DNA of 64,000 nt, from contig JACYXH010000429.1 of the NCBI GenBank assembly GCA_026745465.1, forward strand, positions 3,119,389 to 3,183,388. Reading direction: 5' to 3'. The notes under the pieces are model-generated. The model saw only the letters and a program-made list of their open reading frames with translations. It was not told the DNA's origin and made no database searches. The position numbers and the translations under genes were made by a program. Within the stretch, counting starts at the first letter, position 1; every line of letters begins with the position of its first letter. The stretch is from Lota lota. Its lineage: Eukaryota > Chordata > Actinopteri > Gadiformes > Lotidae. Below, piece after piece: positions 42,768 through 54,209 of the stretch.

Positions 42768-44085
42768 TTTGTTGCGTGTTTCACTTCAACAACAACAAAT
42801 AACGTTAAGAGCAGTTATAAATAGTTAATAACGACAAGGCAAAGGCACCGTACTCTCACTCCATCAAATCGAAAAGTGATGCTACTCTAAAAATCGGAGG
42901 ATTTCTGTGGAAACGAAACATACCAAAAAAAAAAAAAAGAACACTAAGTGGCATTGCAGATGCAGGGGAATGACCCGGAAGGACACGCTGTCTCATAATC
43001 ACCAGGTGGAAAGACGAAAGTGCAGGTGAGCTCGTAAAAGCCTCCAATAGTTTGGCCTGGGCTTTGAGTATAATGAAACAATTAGTTGGCTTTTTCACAG
43101 CCCATTTTTCTTTTTTTTTTCCAGAGAAGGTTTTTTCATAAATAAACTAAATGCTTTCCAGGCTGAATTCAATTACTCTACTCCACTGAAAGTAATAAGT
43201 AACAGCCAGCGCATGCTCTCATTCAATTTGCTGTCCCTGAGGAACAATATTTGTATATCGCTTGATATAAAATAAAAATTTAACAATAATTTTCCTTCCG
43301 TGTTTGTGTTTTGTAGCAACTCTTTCAAATCAAACACTAATTTGACTTTATGCCTCAACAGATGAAAGCATCCTTTATTTGCTTTTATGGTGGGAATGGG
43401 GGCCTGTGCATTAGCGACATTACAGTGACAAACAGCCAGAGTTGAAAGTACGGTTAGATTAAATCAAAGTAATTCTTGCTGGAATATTCTTTTTAACATT
43501 TATTTTAAATTGTGGCTTGATAAAACAGTGTAATCTCAGAAGAAATATGCTGTACCGAAATCTTCAATCATCTAGTCACGAAAAAGCTGCGTAACTGGAT
43601 GACAGCCAACTAATTTTGGTTTGACATATTGCATCAAATTTCTGTAGTTTACCCTCTTCTATCTGATCCACTGCAGTCACAAATGGGTTCAGTTAACAAG
43701 GAGCATTGCATTAATAATTGAAATTAAATGACTGCATATTAAATTCAACCTGGACCTCATTGACATGTTAACATCATAGCAGAGTAATGTACTTGCCAAG
43801 TTTAAAATTGTAATGCATTCCTCCTTCCTTCCATCACACCCACAAGTTGCCTGAACCATTAAGCGTGCACACACCCTTTAACTAGAATTTTCACAATACG
43901 TTGGAGATTCATTTTTTTAGCAAACGCAGATGTGTACACTGGTGATTGACAGTGAGAAGCTCCAAGATGGAAGGATCAAAGTCGGAGCAGCGTTTTTATT
44001 TTACTACATAGTTTAAACCTGCCCCATCTAGCTTTTCACTGCAGCCAACCCTTTTTATGGGAATATTTGAAATTACAAGTGTTTA

Positions 44086-44114
44086 AAGAATAAACCCTTA
44101 TTGGGTTTATTCTT
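44086..44114. repeat. Perfect 12-bp inverted repeat (hairpin)
   Basis: The arm AAGAATAAACCC (44086-44097) pairs with GGGTTTATTCTT (44103-44114) around a 5-base loop. A further GGGCTTAATAAACCC follows, extending the foldback character. Confidence 0.8.
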
Positions 44115-44290
44115 GGGCTTAATAAACCCAGGCTTTTATTCTCTCCAAATCAATTTGGCTGCGGAAAAGGATACCTGGGCCACTCTTGATGCAAGCTTGG
44201 TTGCACAGGGCATTTTATCAGGGGTGGGTGGGTTTTATTGTTATTATATATATAATTTCTCATTATTTTGAAAAGTGATGGCCGCAGTGA

Positions 44291-44315
44291 AAACCTGCAC
44301 AGCATGTGCAGGTTT
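44291..44315. repeat. Perfect 11-bp inverted repeat (hairpin)
   Basis: The arm AAACCTGCACA (44291-44301) pairs with TGTGCAGGTTT (44305-44315) around the 3-base loop GCA. Confidence 0.8.
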
Positions 44316-46830
44316 AAGTAGTGGAAACATCTAAACATGTAAAACCTACATACTTTAACTTTAGCATTCATTAAGGATATAGTGCAGGGTATTTTACCAA
44401 TCCACCCTTTCAATAAAACAAGCAGTTTATGGCTTGCTTTGAAGAGGGATGATATTTAAAAGGTTCTTCCTCAGGAGAAAACCTGACAGTTTAAAGGGCT
44501 ACAGGGGTGTTTAGTATTGTGCATGTTGAGATCAGTCAGCATTGAAAATGTCACAGCTGAAGACGTATAGTGTTTCAATAACTGCTGCCCTCTTATGATG
44601 AGAAGCACATCCCAGCAGATGATAAAGTGTGTGTCACTGCGGCAACGCTTTTCAGTTGCTCTCTGGTTATCTTCTGACCTCTATCTCACTTAATTCTGTA
44701 TGTTGCGATTATCCACCCGTTATATGGTCATTTTATTGTGCCTCCCACCTCACTTGATTGTCTCTTCTTCTTGAATGATGGTTAACAAGCGATCATTTGG
44801 ACAGTGAAGGTTGGATGGTTCCCTAGCCAGAGTCACGGCTCATTAACTGTGCTATGTCCCAGTACACAACCTGGTTTGTTGCTTGTTGGAACAATTTAGT
44901 GACGGAGGTATAGGGGCGGGGGTGAGAGTATATAACAAGTGGGCAAGATATTGTAAACCCTGTTTCGTCAGAAACTGGATTAGGTTACAAAAGAAAGATG
45001 CCAAATTCATCTCTGGAGAATGTCCCCCTAGCTGAATTATTATTGATGGGAATTAGGTTTACATGGTGGAAAATCATTGATTAACCGCCTTGCTGCGGTT
45101 GAAACCTGGTTAAAAGCATGGCCACATCTTCTTAATCTATATACAGAAAAATAATATGGCTTTGAAGCACTGTTCAGACATAGCACTATCAATTTGCCCA
45201 CTCGAGGGGAAAAAAGCTGTCTCAAAGTGGTCACATTCTAGGTTAGATGCCTCAGGTATTTTGTTACAGACAAGCGCTCCATGTGGCCAAGCATGAACCT
45301 TAACGTATGTTGACAGCTGATATGCACAGCTAGGCGGTCATAATCCCTGGCACCAAATATACAATCAATCTAGATGAACATCCAACTGAGTGGTCTCTCT
45401 TCAACACCCAGAAAAGCTCTTGCTTGCCATACTTCATGTTTCTAAGCCTTGTCGTTTTTGGTGGAATTCTACGAGTAGAAGAGATGCAGTTTACTTTCTT
45501 TATGGTTTTGTCTGTCTTGAATTACAACTAACGTAGCATGTTTTAATATTTTTTTCATTTCAAGTGATGAGACTATCTTATTGCAACATTTTGTCAAGGA
45601 GGAAAATAGATAGAATGTTCATTTGTGTCTTATTCTGCACTAGGAAGTGACTTACACTAAGGTGGTAAACATTTGCGGGTGTATTTTTGTATAGTCATAC
45701 AATTAATTTGGGTGCTAGTATACCCTTCCTTTAAATAGGGTTTATACAGTATTTCCACTTAATCCTATACACCAAGGCACCACTGCAATATCTGCACACT
45801 GATACATTATCATGCTCACAGCTTATAGACTCAAAAGGCAAATTATTTACTTATGTATTCATCGCTTCCTGTGCTTCATATTTCACACATCTGTGTATAT
45901 GCAAAATCCATTTTATGTCCCCGTTCCGTGCTGCCATCTGTATTTCCTACATTAAAGTATTCATAATGCCTTAATCTAGAGTTTCTAAAACACCCCCTAG
46001 ACATGCAGACAGCCAATTATATCCAGCTTTACCATAATAAAACCTGTATCCTCCTCCTGCATGATCATTTTGCAGTTAATACGCATCAAACCACGTAATT
46101 TAGCATTACACTTATACTCCCAACATTCCTATGCTAGTCACATCTCCGGTGGCAAGCACATAGGCATTCCAAATCCTGCCCAGCACACTTTTTGCCCGGC
46201 CTTTCAATTCACAAACTCGCCAATTGAGAAGGTGGGGCTAAAAGCCCTGATCTTAGCAAACACTCTGCTAGAAATAAGTAGGTGGAGGAGATCAAGGGAA
46301 TTAAAAGGAGCCTAATGCATGGAGAAAGACTGAAATACAGTCAGACTTGACATCCTAATACCCGTTCCCTGATATCTTTCTGGATGGAGAAGGTAAAGAC
46401 TTCTGGGTAATACAACAGCCAGGGTCCATGTGCAGAGTATTGTGGAGGAAAGTGGAAAGAGCAGAATATAATGAGGAAACAGAGAGGAAGAAAAACTGTG
46501 AGGAAGCGGGTTGAGCTATCAGATGGAGGATTCATTATCACCTGACCAAGCTGCACACAGCGAGGGTAATAGGAAAGGACACACTCATCGGCCCAAACCC
46601 AGCTAGAAATGAGCCTCCTTCACCCCTCATGTCTACCCTCTCTCATTTGCACTCTGTCAGTCCACTCCACTGTTCAAATTCTAGTCAGATTGATATCCCT
46701 TATCCCCTTCTCTCTCTGAGGCCTACCCCCTCAGTCCTGATGCATCTCTGTGATTCCAGGCATCTCCGGCCACTATGAAATCCTGTGATGATACTAAACA
46801 TTATTTATTATTAACTTAATAACAACATAC

Positions 46831-46888
46831 GCACGAATGCAAACAATACTGTCAGAAACCTAGGTTAACAACCTAGGCTCTGAACAAA
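46831..46888 (-). repeat. Unnamed dispersed repeat, copy 2 (inverted)
   Basis: Inverse complement of the block at 42712-42767, sharing GCAAACAAT, GTCA, AAACCTAGGTTAACAACCTA and GGCTCTGAACAA. It lies about 45 bp upstream of the second TTAA MITE. Confidence 0.75.
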
Positions 46889-46932
46889 GCTGTTGATAAA
46901 GAAGATTTTCTTCGCTTCTCTTTTTTCTCTGC

Positions 46933-47290
46933 TTAAAGGTGCAGTGTGAAGGATTTTGTGGCCTCTAGCGGTGAGGATGCAGCCAACTGAATACCCCCCG
47001 CATCCCTTCCCTCTATAACAAAGTTGGATAAGCTACGGTGGCCTGTACTGGCCTGTAAAGTGCCAGGAGGTACGACCACATAGAGTAGCCAAGATTCAAG
47101 TGATGAGGTTGGAGGATGTTTAATTTGTTTGAGTTATTTAGTCTGTAAAACTAAAGGTCTTAGTTTACAAGTAGGATAGAGATTATGATAGAAAATGGAT
47201 AATGCGTCCTCTAGAGCCGTTTGTCAAGTTACCACTTCTGCCATGTCTGTTCCACTAGATACCACTAAATTCTACAAATTCCTCCTTCAA
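46933..47290. mobile_element. TTAA-flanked MITE, copy B
   Basis: Begins TTAAAGGTGCAGTGTGAAGG and contains TCTAGCGGTGAGGATGCAGC, CAACTGAAT, TCTGTAAAACTAAAGGTC and CCTCTAGAGCCGTTTGTC, in the same order as copy A at 23330. The right end (ACCACTAAATTCTACAAATT then CCTCCTTCAA) is eroded, with TTGA in place of TTAA when inverted. It is shorter than copy A because the segment around CTATGTAGATATAAAGGGC is missing. Non-coding. Confidence 0.7.
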
Positions 47291-48507
47291 GATGACAAAG
47301 ACTCTCTAAGACGTTTCCTGGAGAACTGCTGCCAATCATACCGAAACACATAATGTAGGAAACACTGAAAGAGAAAGGGTTCCTCTAAATCAAAATGATC
47401 TTGCCTACAACTGGGATGCTTTTGGGACACACACGCTGTAACTCTGCTCCGGTCTGCAGGCTGAGTGCTGTGTGAATCACACCTGAGCTGGATAAGCTTA
47501 ACACAAGCTTAAACCAGGGGTTGTTTTAAAAATACATAAATATATAAATACACAAATAAATGCAGCATTGTAGCAGTTGTTGAAGTTTGCATGAATACAA
47601 ATCTGAAAGAAAACGTGAAAGAAAAATATAATCTAAAAGTAAATCATTTACAGATTTGTCAAGAGGACAAAGGACAGTGGCCTCCAATATGAAGTAAATG
47701 TTTTGTCAACAAATAGTAGCGTCTCAAATACAAACTCTCCACAGTCGCAGACATGGAAGAACAATTTTGTGAAATGAGGCCCACACAATCAAATATCGAC
47801 ACACGCACACACGCGCCTCCTACCTGAAGCTCGGCATGATCTGAAGTCTTTGTACATCCCTGAGATGTGCTGTCAGTCTTCGGTCTCGCTGCAAATCTAT
47901 TTTGGAAAAACAACAGCATGGAAAATAATGGTGAGACGAGTCTTTGTTGTGAAGCTTCTGAAAGAAAACCATCACACGCTTGCAGACCGCAAACACTGCC
48001 AACCCCAAATGATCTATTCAGTAGTCTGTTCAAAGACTCCTGGTGGGAAGGGAAATAGGTGCCACAGTGAAAAGGGTCTCGGCTTTGAATGGAGAGAGGG
48101 GGCAGGCGGGAAAGAATGCGACTCATCCACGTCTCTTGAACGGCACACAACTTCCTGCTTTGTGGAGCAGCAGCTAATCCGAAGCCAAGGAGAGTTCTGA
48201 GGCATGGGAGGGTCCCATTCACTTGCATTATTAACACTCAAACTGGAGCAAACGCTAACAGCAAATACAGGGCGCTGCCTGAGGGTGTCCTGATGACCAG
48301 ACTAATTGGCTTGCCCCAGCTATAATGATAATAATATGCTTCTGTCATGCCATGCCAATACACTCAGACTGTAGTGACTCCATAACAGTCCTCCAATATC
48401 AGGCATAGCATTACTACATTCCCAGTGGACAAGACAAAAACAAGAGATTCATTCATCACCTGTGGATTTTGATAAGCAGGTACATCTGGTTAATTAAGTG
48501 ACAAGTT
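47291..48507. other. Non-coding stretch with an unexplained open frame
   Basis: Contains a 192-codon frame on the minus strand (47659-48237) and a 116-codon frame on the plus strand (47850-48200), opposite each other. Neither shows a recognisable domain, a transmembrane pattern or a codon bias I can judge. I treat both as chance frames in a somewhat GC-richer patch. Confidence 0.45.
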
Positions 48508-48764
48508 TAAATGGTAATGGACTGTATTTATATAGCACTTTTCTAAACAGTGGCCACAAACTTAAGATATTACCTAACATTCACCCATTCACACACCGAC
48601 GGCAGTGACAACCATGCAAGGTTGACAGTCAGCTCGTCGGGAGCAGTTAGGGTTAGGCGTCTTGCTCAGGGACACCTCGACACTCAGCTAGGAGGAGCCG
48701 GGATCGAACTAGCAACCTTCCGTTTACCAGTCAACCCGTTCTATCTCCTGAGCCACATGCCGCC
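48508..48764 (-). mobile_element. tRNA-derived SINE, near full length
   Basis: Read on the minus strand, the head starts GGCGGCATGTGGCTCAGGAG and holds an A-box-like TGGCTCAGGAGATAGAAC (plus positions 48738-48755) and a B-box-like AGTTCGATCCC (48700-48710), the split RNA polymerase III promoter of tRNA genes. The body follows, and the tail ends with AAAAGTGCTATATAAATACA and GTCCATTACCATTTA. The layout and tail match from memory a SINE family common in percomorph fishes. The A and B boxes are degenerate, so activity is doubtful. No open reading frame is expected. Confidence 0.75.
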
Positions 48765-50429
48765 AAGATTGTACTTTTGAAAGCCAATCTTAAATCATTG
48801 TACTAATTTTACCGTATGTGTAAAGGGAAATTATTTGACCTACTTCTGAGTGAGATGTATTTGTATGTATGCATTTTAAATAGTTAAAGACCTTGCAATT
48901 TACATTTGGAAATGTTTCTGGATTTCCCTCTACACCTTCCTTTCATTTGGCCCTTTTCTCTCGAACAGATAGAATTATCATCTTATTTTATGTAAATAAC
49001 GGGCAATACTGTGCCCTCCAAGAGATTTGCCATGGTTGCCTTTACTGGTATCTGACTTATACAGAATATATATAATAATAACTTACAGTGCTCAACAAAT
49101 GATTCACCATCATAAACACATACCTATGTATTTTCTTGCATGGATCAGCACTATAACTACCACACTGCTAAAAGTATTTAGCAGTCTGATGAAGCCTCTA
49201 ATGTTCTTCCTCAGCCAATAACTCCTCCAGAGCTAAACCTATAGTTCAGCTCCAGCACATTCACACACATTTTTTTTCATTACTTCCATACCCGTCACAG
49301 TGAATAATGACCTGCAGGCCGGAAACAACTGCAGTATTGTCCTCACTCCCATCTCTAAACAACTTTCCTATGTACTGACTTTTCCCCGTCAGTATGAAGG
49401 ATAAACTAGCCAACAGCACCAACCAAGGTAGTCACATTACAGTCTCCACCAGCATAGTTATTGCTTATAACCTTGTGCCACTGCTTAAAAACAACACATT
49501 GAGTAAAAAGCCATTCTAATGGAGATAGTGATAGCCTTAGATAAACCCCTAACACTTAAAAGTTAACAAGTGGATTCTGCTGTCTGCTTCATCCTACCTC
49601 AGTCTGGGGAATGAAACAAAAAAACAACCATTTGGATGTTTTCGGGGGAACTGATATGGACTGTGCGACAAACGAAGCGGACACATTTCCTGAAAAAAAA
49701 CAAGATTAAATAAACATCCTCTCCAGGAATAAGTACCTCTTTCCCCTTTGCACAACAGCCCGGGGTTCAGGTTTCCCCATATAACAGCTTGTAACGACAA
49801 CTTCGTCAAGATCTAAAGGGATGCACCAAATCATTAAAGAGGCCACTGAGTTAATCTTCAACAAAGTGACTTATTAATCAAGTACATTTCTGGGTTTTAA
49901 ATCGGGTAGAGCACACCAGATAAGGGCTGTTTTTCCTTTCTAATGCCTAATGCCTGTGGCGCTCACAGATGAATTATGTATTGACCTTGTAACTGTGCAC
50001 TAAATTAGCACAGCATAACCATGGAGGCAGGCTCTATGTAGGTCTGCAGAAAGGACTTAAACATTGAGCTGGGATTAAATGCCTCAGGTGCAGCACTGAA
50101 TAAGCCAAAAAAGTAAGGTCAGGTTGGCTAAATGGTGCTTCGGCCAAAAAGTTATGGATTTATGAAGATGCTTGTTATTTTATTTGGTCTGGGACTGGGA
50201 AGACCATGCAACAGTGGGAGCTCAACACACAAGGACAGCTAAAATTTTCATAGTGAGAAAATAAAACAGAAATCACATTTTCCACAATCCCAGAATACAA
50301 ATAACTCTGACATTATGATTCAAATTACTGCATTCAATAACCTCTTCAAGGCAGACGTGCTGTGCAGAAGTTACCCTGATTGAAACCATGGACACCAGGT
50401 AAGATTAGCTCCCGCAAAAGGTAGTAAAT
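48765..50429. other. Non-coding stretch between two SINE copies
   Basis: AT-rich unique DNA with no recognised gene. A block at about 49940-50045 looks less AT-rich and could be a conserved non-coding element, which cannot be judged from one genome. Confidence 0.5.
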
Positions 50430-50532
50430 TTAAAAGGTTTATGCATTTGTATAGCGCTTTTCTAACCAGTGGCCACCCAAAGCGCTTTACAATTATTGCC
50501 TAACATTCACCCATTCCCACAGCAACGGCATG
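50430..50532 (-). mobile_element. Truncated SINE copy (tail half)
   Basis: On the plus strand the segment TTTGTATAGCGCTTTTCTAA, CCAGTGGCCACCC, AAGCGCTTTAC and CCTAACATTCACCCATTC parallels the tail half of the SINE at 48508 in the same orientation. The tRNA-like head is missing, as with 5'-truncated insertions. Both copies share CTAA(A/C)CAGTGGCCAC, suggesting the same subfamily. Confidence 0.7.
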
Positions 50533-50675
50533 AGTAAAAGGAAGGCTTTGCAATGAGACTGAGTTTGTGGGCACAGTTGAACACATTCTCCTCAACATAT
50601 AATGTATACAAAATATACACATAGCATTTTTCTGTGTGCATCATTAACGAAATGAATGTGTATTATATGTTTCAG

Positions 50676-50712
50676 ATTTAACCAGTAAATACTTTTGATT
50701 TACTGGTTAAAT
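50676..50712. repeat. Perfect 15-bp inverted repeat (hairpin)
   Basis: The arm ATTTAACCAGTAAAT (50676-50690) pairs perfectly with ATTTACTGGTTAAAT (50698-50712) around a 7-base loop. It lies about 145 bp beyond the truncated SINE. Confidence 0.85.
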
Positions 50713-51665
50713 AGTTCAATCTGATTAAAACAAATGATTTACAAGCTAAACATGTACTATGTGCCCCTCCTACTGCATCAGAGCCAAGTCATCTAAGATG
50801 GACCACATGCATGATCTAAAACACCTCAGGGAATCGCTCATCTTGATTCATTCTAAATGACACCGCATACACCCGGAGCCTGACTACGATCTGAGATTGG
50901 CCCGCAGTGAGGAAGATTATCAGAGTTAACTGGCCTGCAGTGTGATAGAGAAGAGGGATACCAAACAAGGGTTTGTGGACACTCATTCATCTTTTGGCTC
51001 AACAGCTGGGGAGAAGCTGCCTCAGCGAGGCACAGACCGGCGTAGACTGCATTTGTTCGCTTGCATTGAATTCATCACAGTGACTTTACTGGAACTGATC
51101 CATATTTCACAAGCATCTCTCTCGTCCCTTTTCCTTTTCTTGTAGCTGTGAGTTTGCCAGAATGCTTATCTCTATGATGCAGTACCTCACCTCCTGCAGA
51201 GGCGACAGAAACAAATGCTTTGGGGTCCTGGGAATTTCTAGGAAATGCATAGAAAGATGTACACATAATGATGACATAAATAAAACTCAATGCTGTATAG
51301 CCATGTGCTTTTTGAGAATAAATTATGTTTACATGTAGAACTGCATTCATTAGGTCAAAAAAGACCTACCAATAGGTATTACTAATATAAGAAAATGCTG
51401 CATTCGACTCAAAATTCAATCTGCAAATTATTACTTTTAATCAAAACAAATGAGATGCTTCAGATTAAGATCATTTTATTTCAAAATGTACTTCTCAGCC
51501 AATTGTCTCATCTCTTAATTAAGCAGAAATTAATATTTTTTAAAGTTATTTAATTGAATACATCCTGGATTCTGTTCAAAGGCAAACACCACTGTTTTTA
51601 GGAGAGACAGTGGATCAAACAAGGCCAGAGCTATGACTGTCGTATTGGACCCCTGGTATTAGACC

Positions 51666-51696
51666 CACTTACCAAGACCCCTGGACTTGGTAAGTG
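51666..51696. repeat. Perfect 11-bp inverted repeat (hairpin)
   Basis: CACTTACCAAG (51666-51676) pairs with CTTGGTAAGTG (51686-51696). The loop and upstream flank share a GACCCCTGG-type direct repeat. Confidence 0.75.
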
Positions 51697-53503
51697 TTAA
51701 CACCACTCGCCCTGGTTATGAGCAGCACGGACCACAGCTTGACACCCTCTAACCCTACGCCCCATTGTAAAATTGTACCTAAGGCAACAATGTCAAAGCG
51801 TAAAAGTGAATGAGAAAAACTCCACTAATAGCTATGTAATGTCAACATCACTGAACTTCAATTCTGCGAATCAATAAAACAGATGTTAACCAATATGCAT
51901 GTTGAGTGAGTGTCTGGTGGCGCATTTTAATGTCCTTTGATTGGTGGATCAGTGCTAGTTAACAGAAAGGGACATGCTTGAGACTGTATGTATGTCTTCA
52001 TTGGTGGTGAGGATAGGACGCCCATGGCAACGCCATGGTAACGGCTGCCACAGAGAAACACATTCTGGATTATGAATACTGCATTGTATCATGATTATCA
52101 TTCTCGTTGGATATCAAAATCGTTAATATAATGAATAAAAGCATAGTTTTTAATTTTACATCTCCAAATAGGAAATAAATTATGTTGTTTACTTGCCATG
52201 TTGCCTTATTTTATTATTTTGCCTACGGTCTAATTTGACTGGGAATTGGGGGATATGTGGGCGGCCGTATACGTCTGTGCATTAATTGCCATACTGAAAG
52301 CTAGACATAAACGATTAACTATTGGCTAAAATTAAAGTTATTGCAAGAACTCTTTTTTTTTTTACACGGTGCTTTTACAAGACAGCTTCCTGTTTTAATT
52401 CTTAAACGCTGGATGGAATTCATATTTCCACATATATGTCAATATATGGTTGTATTAAATACTGTTTGTTCTTTATTCATCCCTTCGTATTAAAAGGTCA
52501 AAAAAAGAATTCAATGTGGTTCATGCCGACAGTGAGCTGCCCGTGCAATCCTTTCTCTGAGTATAAGGACAACCTGTTCCTACAAAAAGAAATGGTGATA
52601 TAACCACTGGCACCGTGGTTGAGGAAATGGCTACAAGGGTACAGCTTTGAATGGAAATGTTTCTATGAATTGCATTATACCAAATGTCAATTAACATTGA
52701 ATCTGGATAGGCCAATTGTTAGCGTCGGTGTATTGGACATCACACAAGTGGAAAAAGTTCAAATAAAAAATGTGAGGTGGAAGATTCCACTCGTAAATAT
52801 TATTCTGTTACTGCAGCAAAAATATAATAACATACAAATATTGTGATGTAACAAGCTCTTTGGGAAATTATATAGTAAAATGAGTTTGCAGAGGTTGCAT
52901 CTCTTGACCAGAGGTATCACTTTGGGCATTTATCACAGGTAGCTTATTATAGCTTATTGGATAGCTTTGGATAGGCTGATGAGCAAAAAAATAGATTGAA
53001 AACACAAGGAATTCCATACAATGGCGTTATACTAGGGCACATTGGAAGTGGGACTCTTGTTATTATAAGTCTAGGTTTCCATAAAGCAGTATTCACATAT
53101 ATATATATATAATCGAACAATTAACAAGTCATCGTCAGCAGGTTGTAGCCTTGCTATTCAAAGTGTATTCCAAAGGTGTTAAAGCACGTTAAAGCTCAAG
53201 TTCCCATAAGCATTTTTAGCAGCATGAATTTGAAATTTTTACCTTTTACCTGAACTTCCCTCCCAGATCTCCACAGTGGCCTGACCTTGAGTCTGGCAGC
53301 AGCCTAGCTGAAGGGGCATATTATGTGCCATAATATGAGGGGATAAAGGACTTAATGATGCCGACCTGGCCTCTTTTCATTGCCATTTGTTAACTCTACC
53401 AAGGGTTTCTGAGCCACAAAGGCACAGTTACTGCCTCTGTAGTGGTAAGACGGGGGTATACAACCTCCTTGACAGAGCCTCACCACTGAAGGCTAGCTTG
53501 GGA

Positions 53504-53673
<170 letters not shown>

Positions 53674-54091
53674 TTACGAGTTGGGTGGGGGCCAGTCCAT
53701 CTTGTTCAACAGCCATAATCACGTGTACTCTTCATGTCCGTGGCCAATGAAGAGGCAAGGTGAATTATTCTCCCTCTCTCTCTTTCTCTATCTCTCTCCC
53801 TCTAAAATCCTGGGTTCCTGCTGCAGATTAATCGTTTTAATGGCAAAAGGCAAAGCGAGAAGAAAGTTAAGTAATGCCTATTAATACCTGTAGCACAGGA
53901 AATACTGGCAAATGTACCAAAAAAGCAAAATGACTCAAGAATAAGAGTAATCCAACTGTCACCTAGTGTCCCCACACAGATAGGCAAAGGCACCTCAAAT
54001 AGTAGCCCTGACACAAGAAAATCTCAGCATCCTCTGAGGTTCACTTGCATTGACTAGGGACTCAAATGTCACTCCAGTGATGTTACTCCGT

Positions 54092-54117
54092 TAGAGAGAG
54101 AGAGTGTGAGTGTGAGT

Positions 54118-54208
<91 letters not shown>
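54092..54208. repeat. Compound (GA)n / (GT)n microsatellite
   Basis: A short GA run grades through GTGTGAGTGTGAG-type units into a pure GT run from about 54126 to 54208. Confidence 0.97.

Positions 54209-54209
<1 letters not shown>

Larger units (their letters stand above)
42768..46830. other. Non-coding stretch between two inverted repeat copies
   Basis: Bounded by the two inverted copies of the unnamed repeat. Contains hairpins at 44086-44114 and 44291-44315, a 14-base A run at 42925-42938 and a T-rich run near 43109-43121. No transposase or other coding sequence is recognisable, so this is probably not a single element despite its inverted ends. Confidence 0.5.

Noticed and set aside
42712-46888. 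A single 4.2-kb transposon bounded by inverted repeats
   Set aside because: No transposase or target duplication was seen, and the matching blocks are as likely to be two small insertions.
48700-48755. Possible tRNA gene from A- and B-box-like motifs
   Set aside because: The spacing and the tail place it in the head of a SINE; the boxes are degenerate and no cloverleaf is supported.
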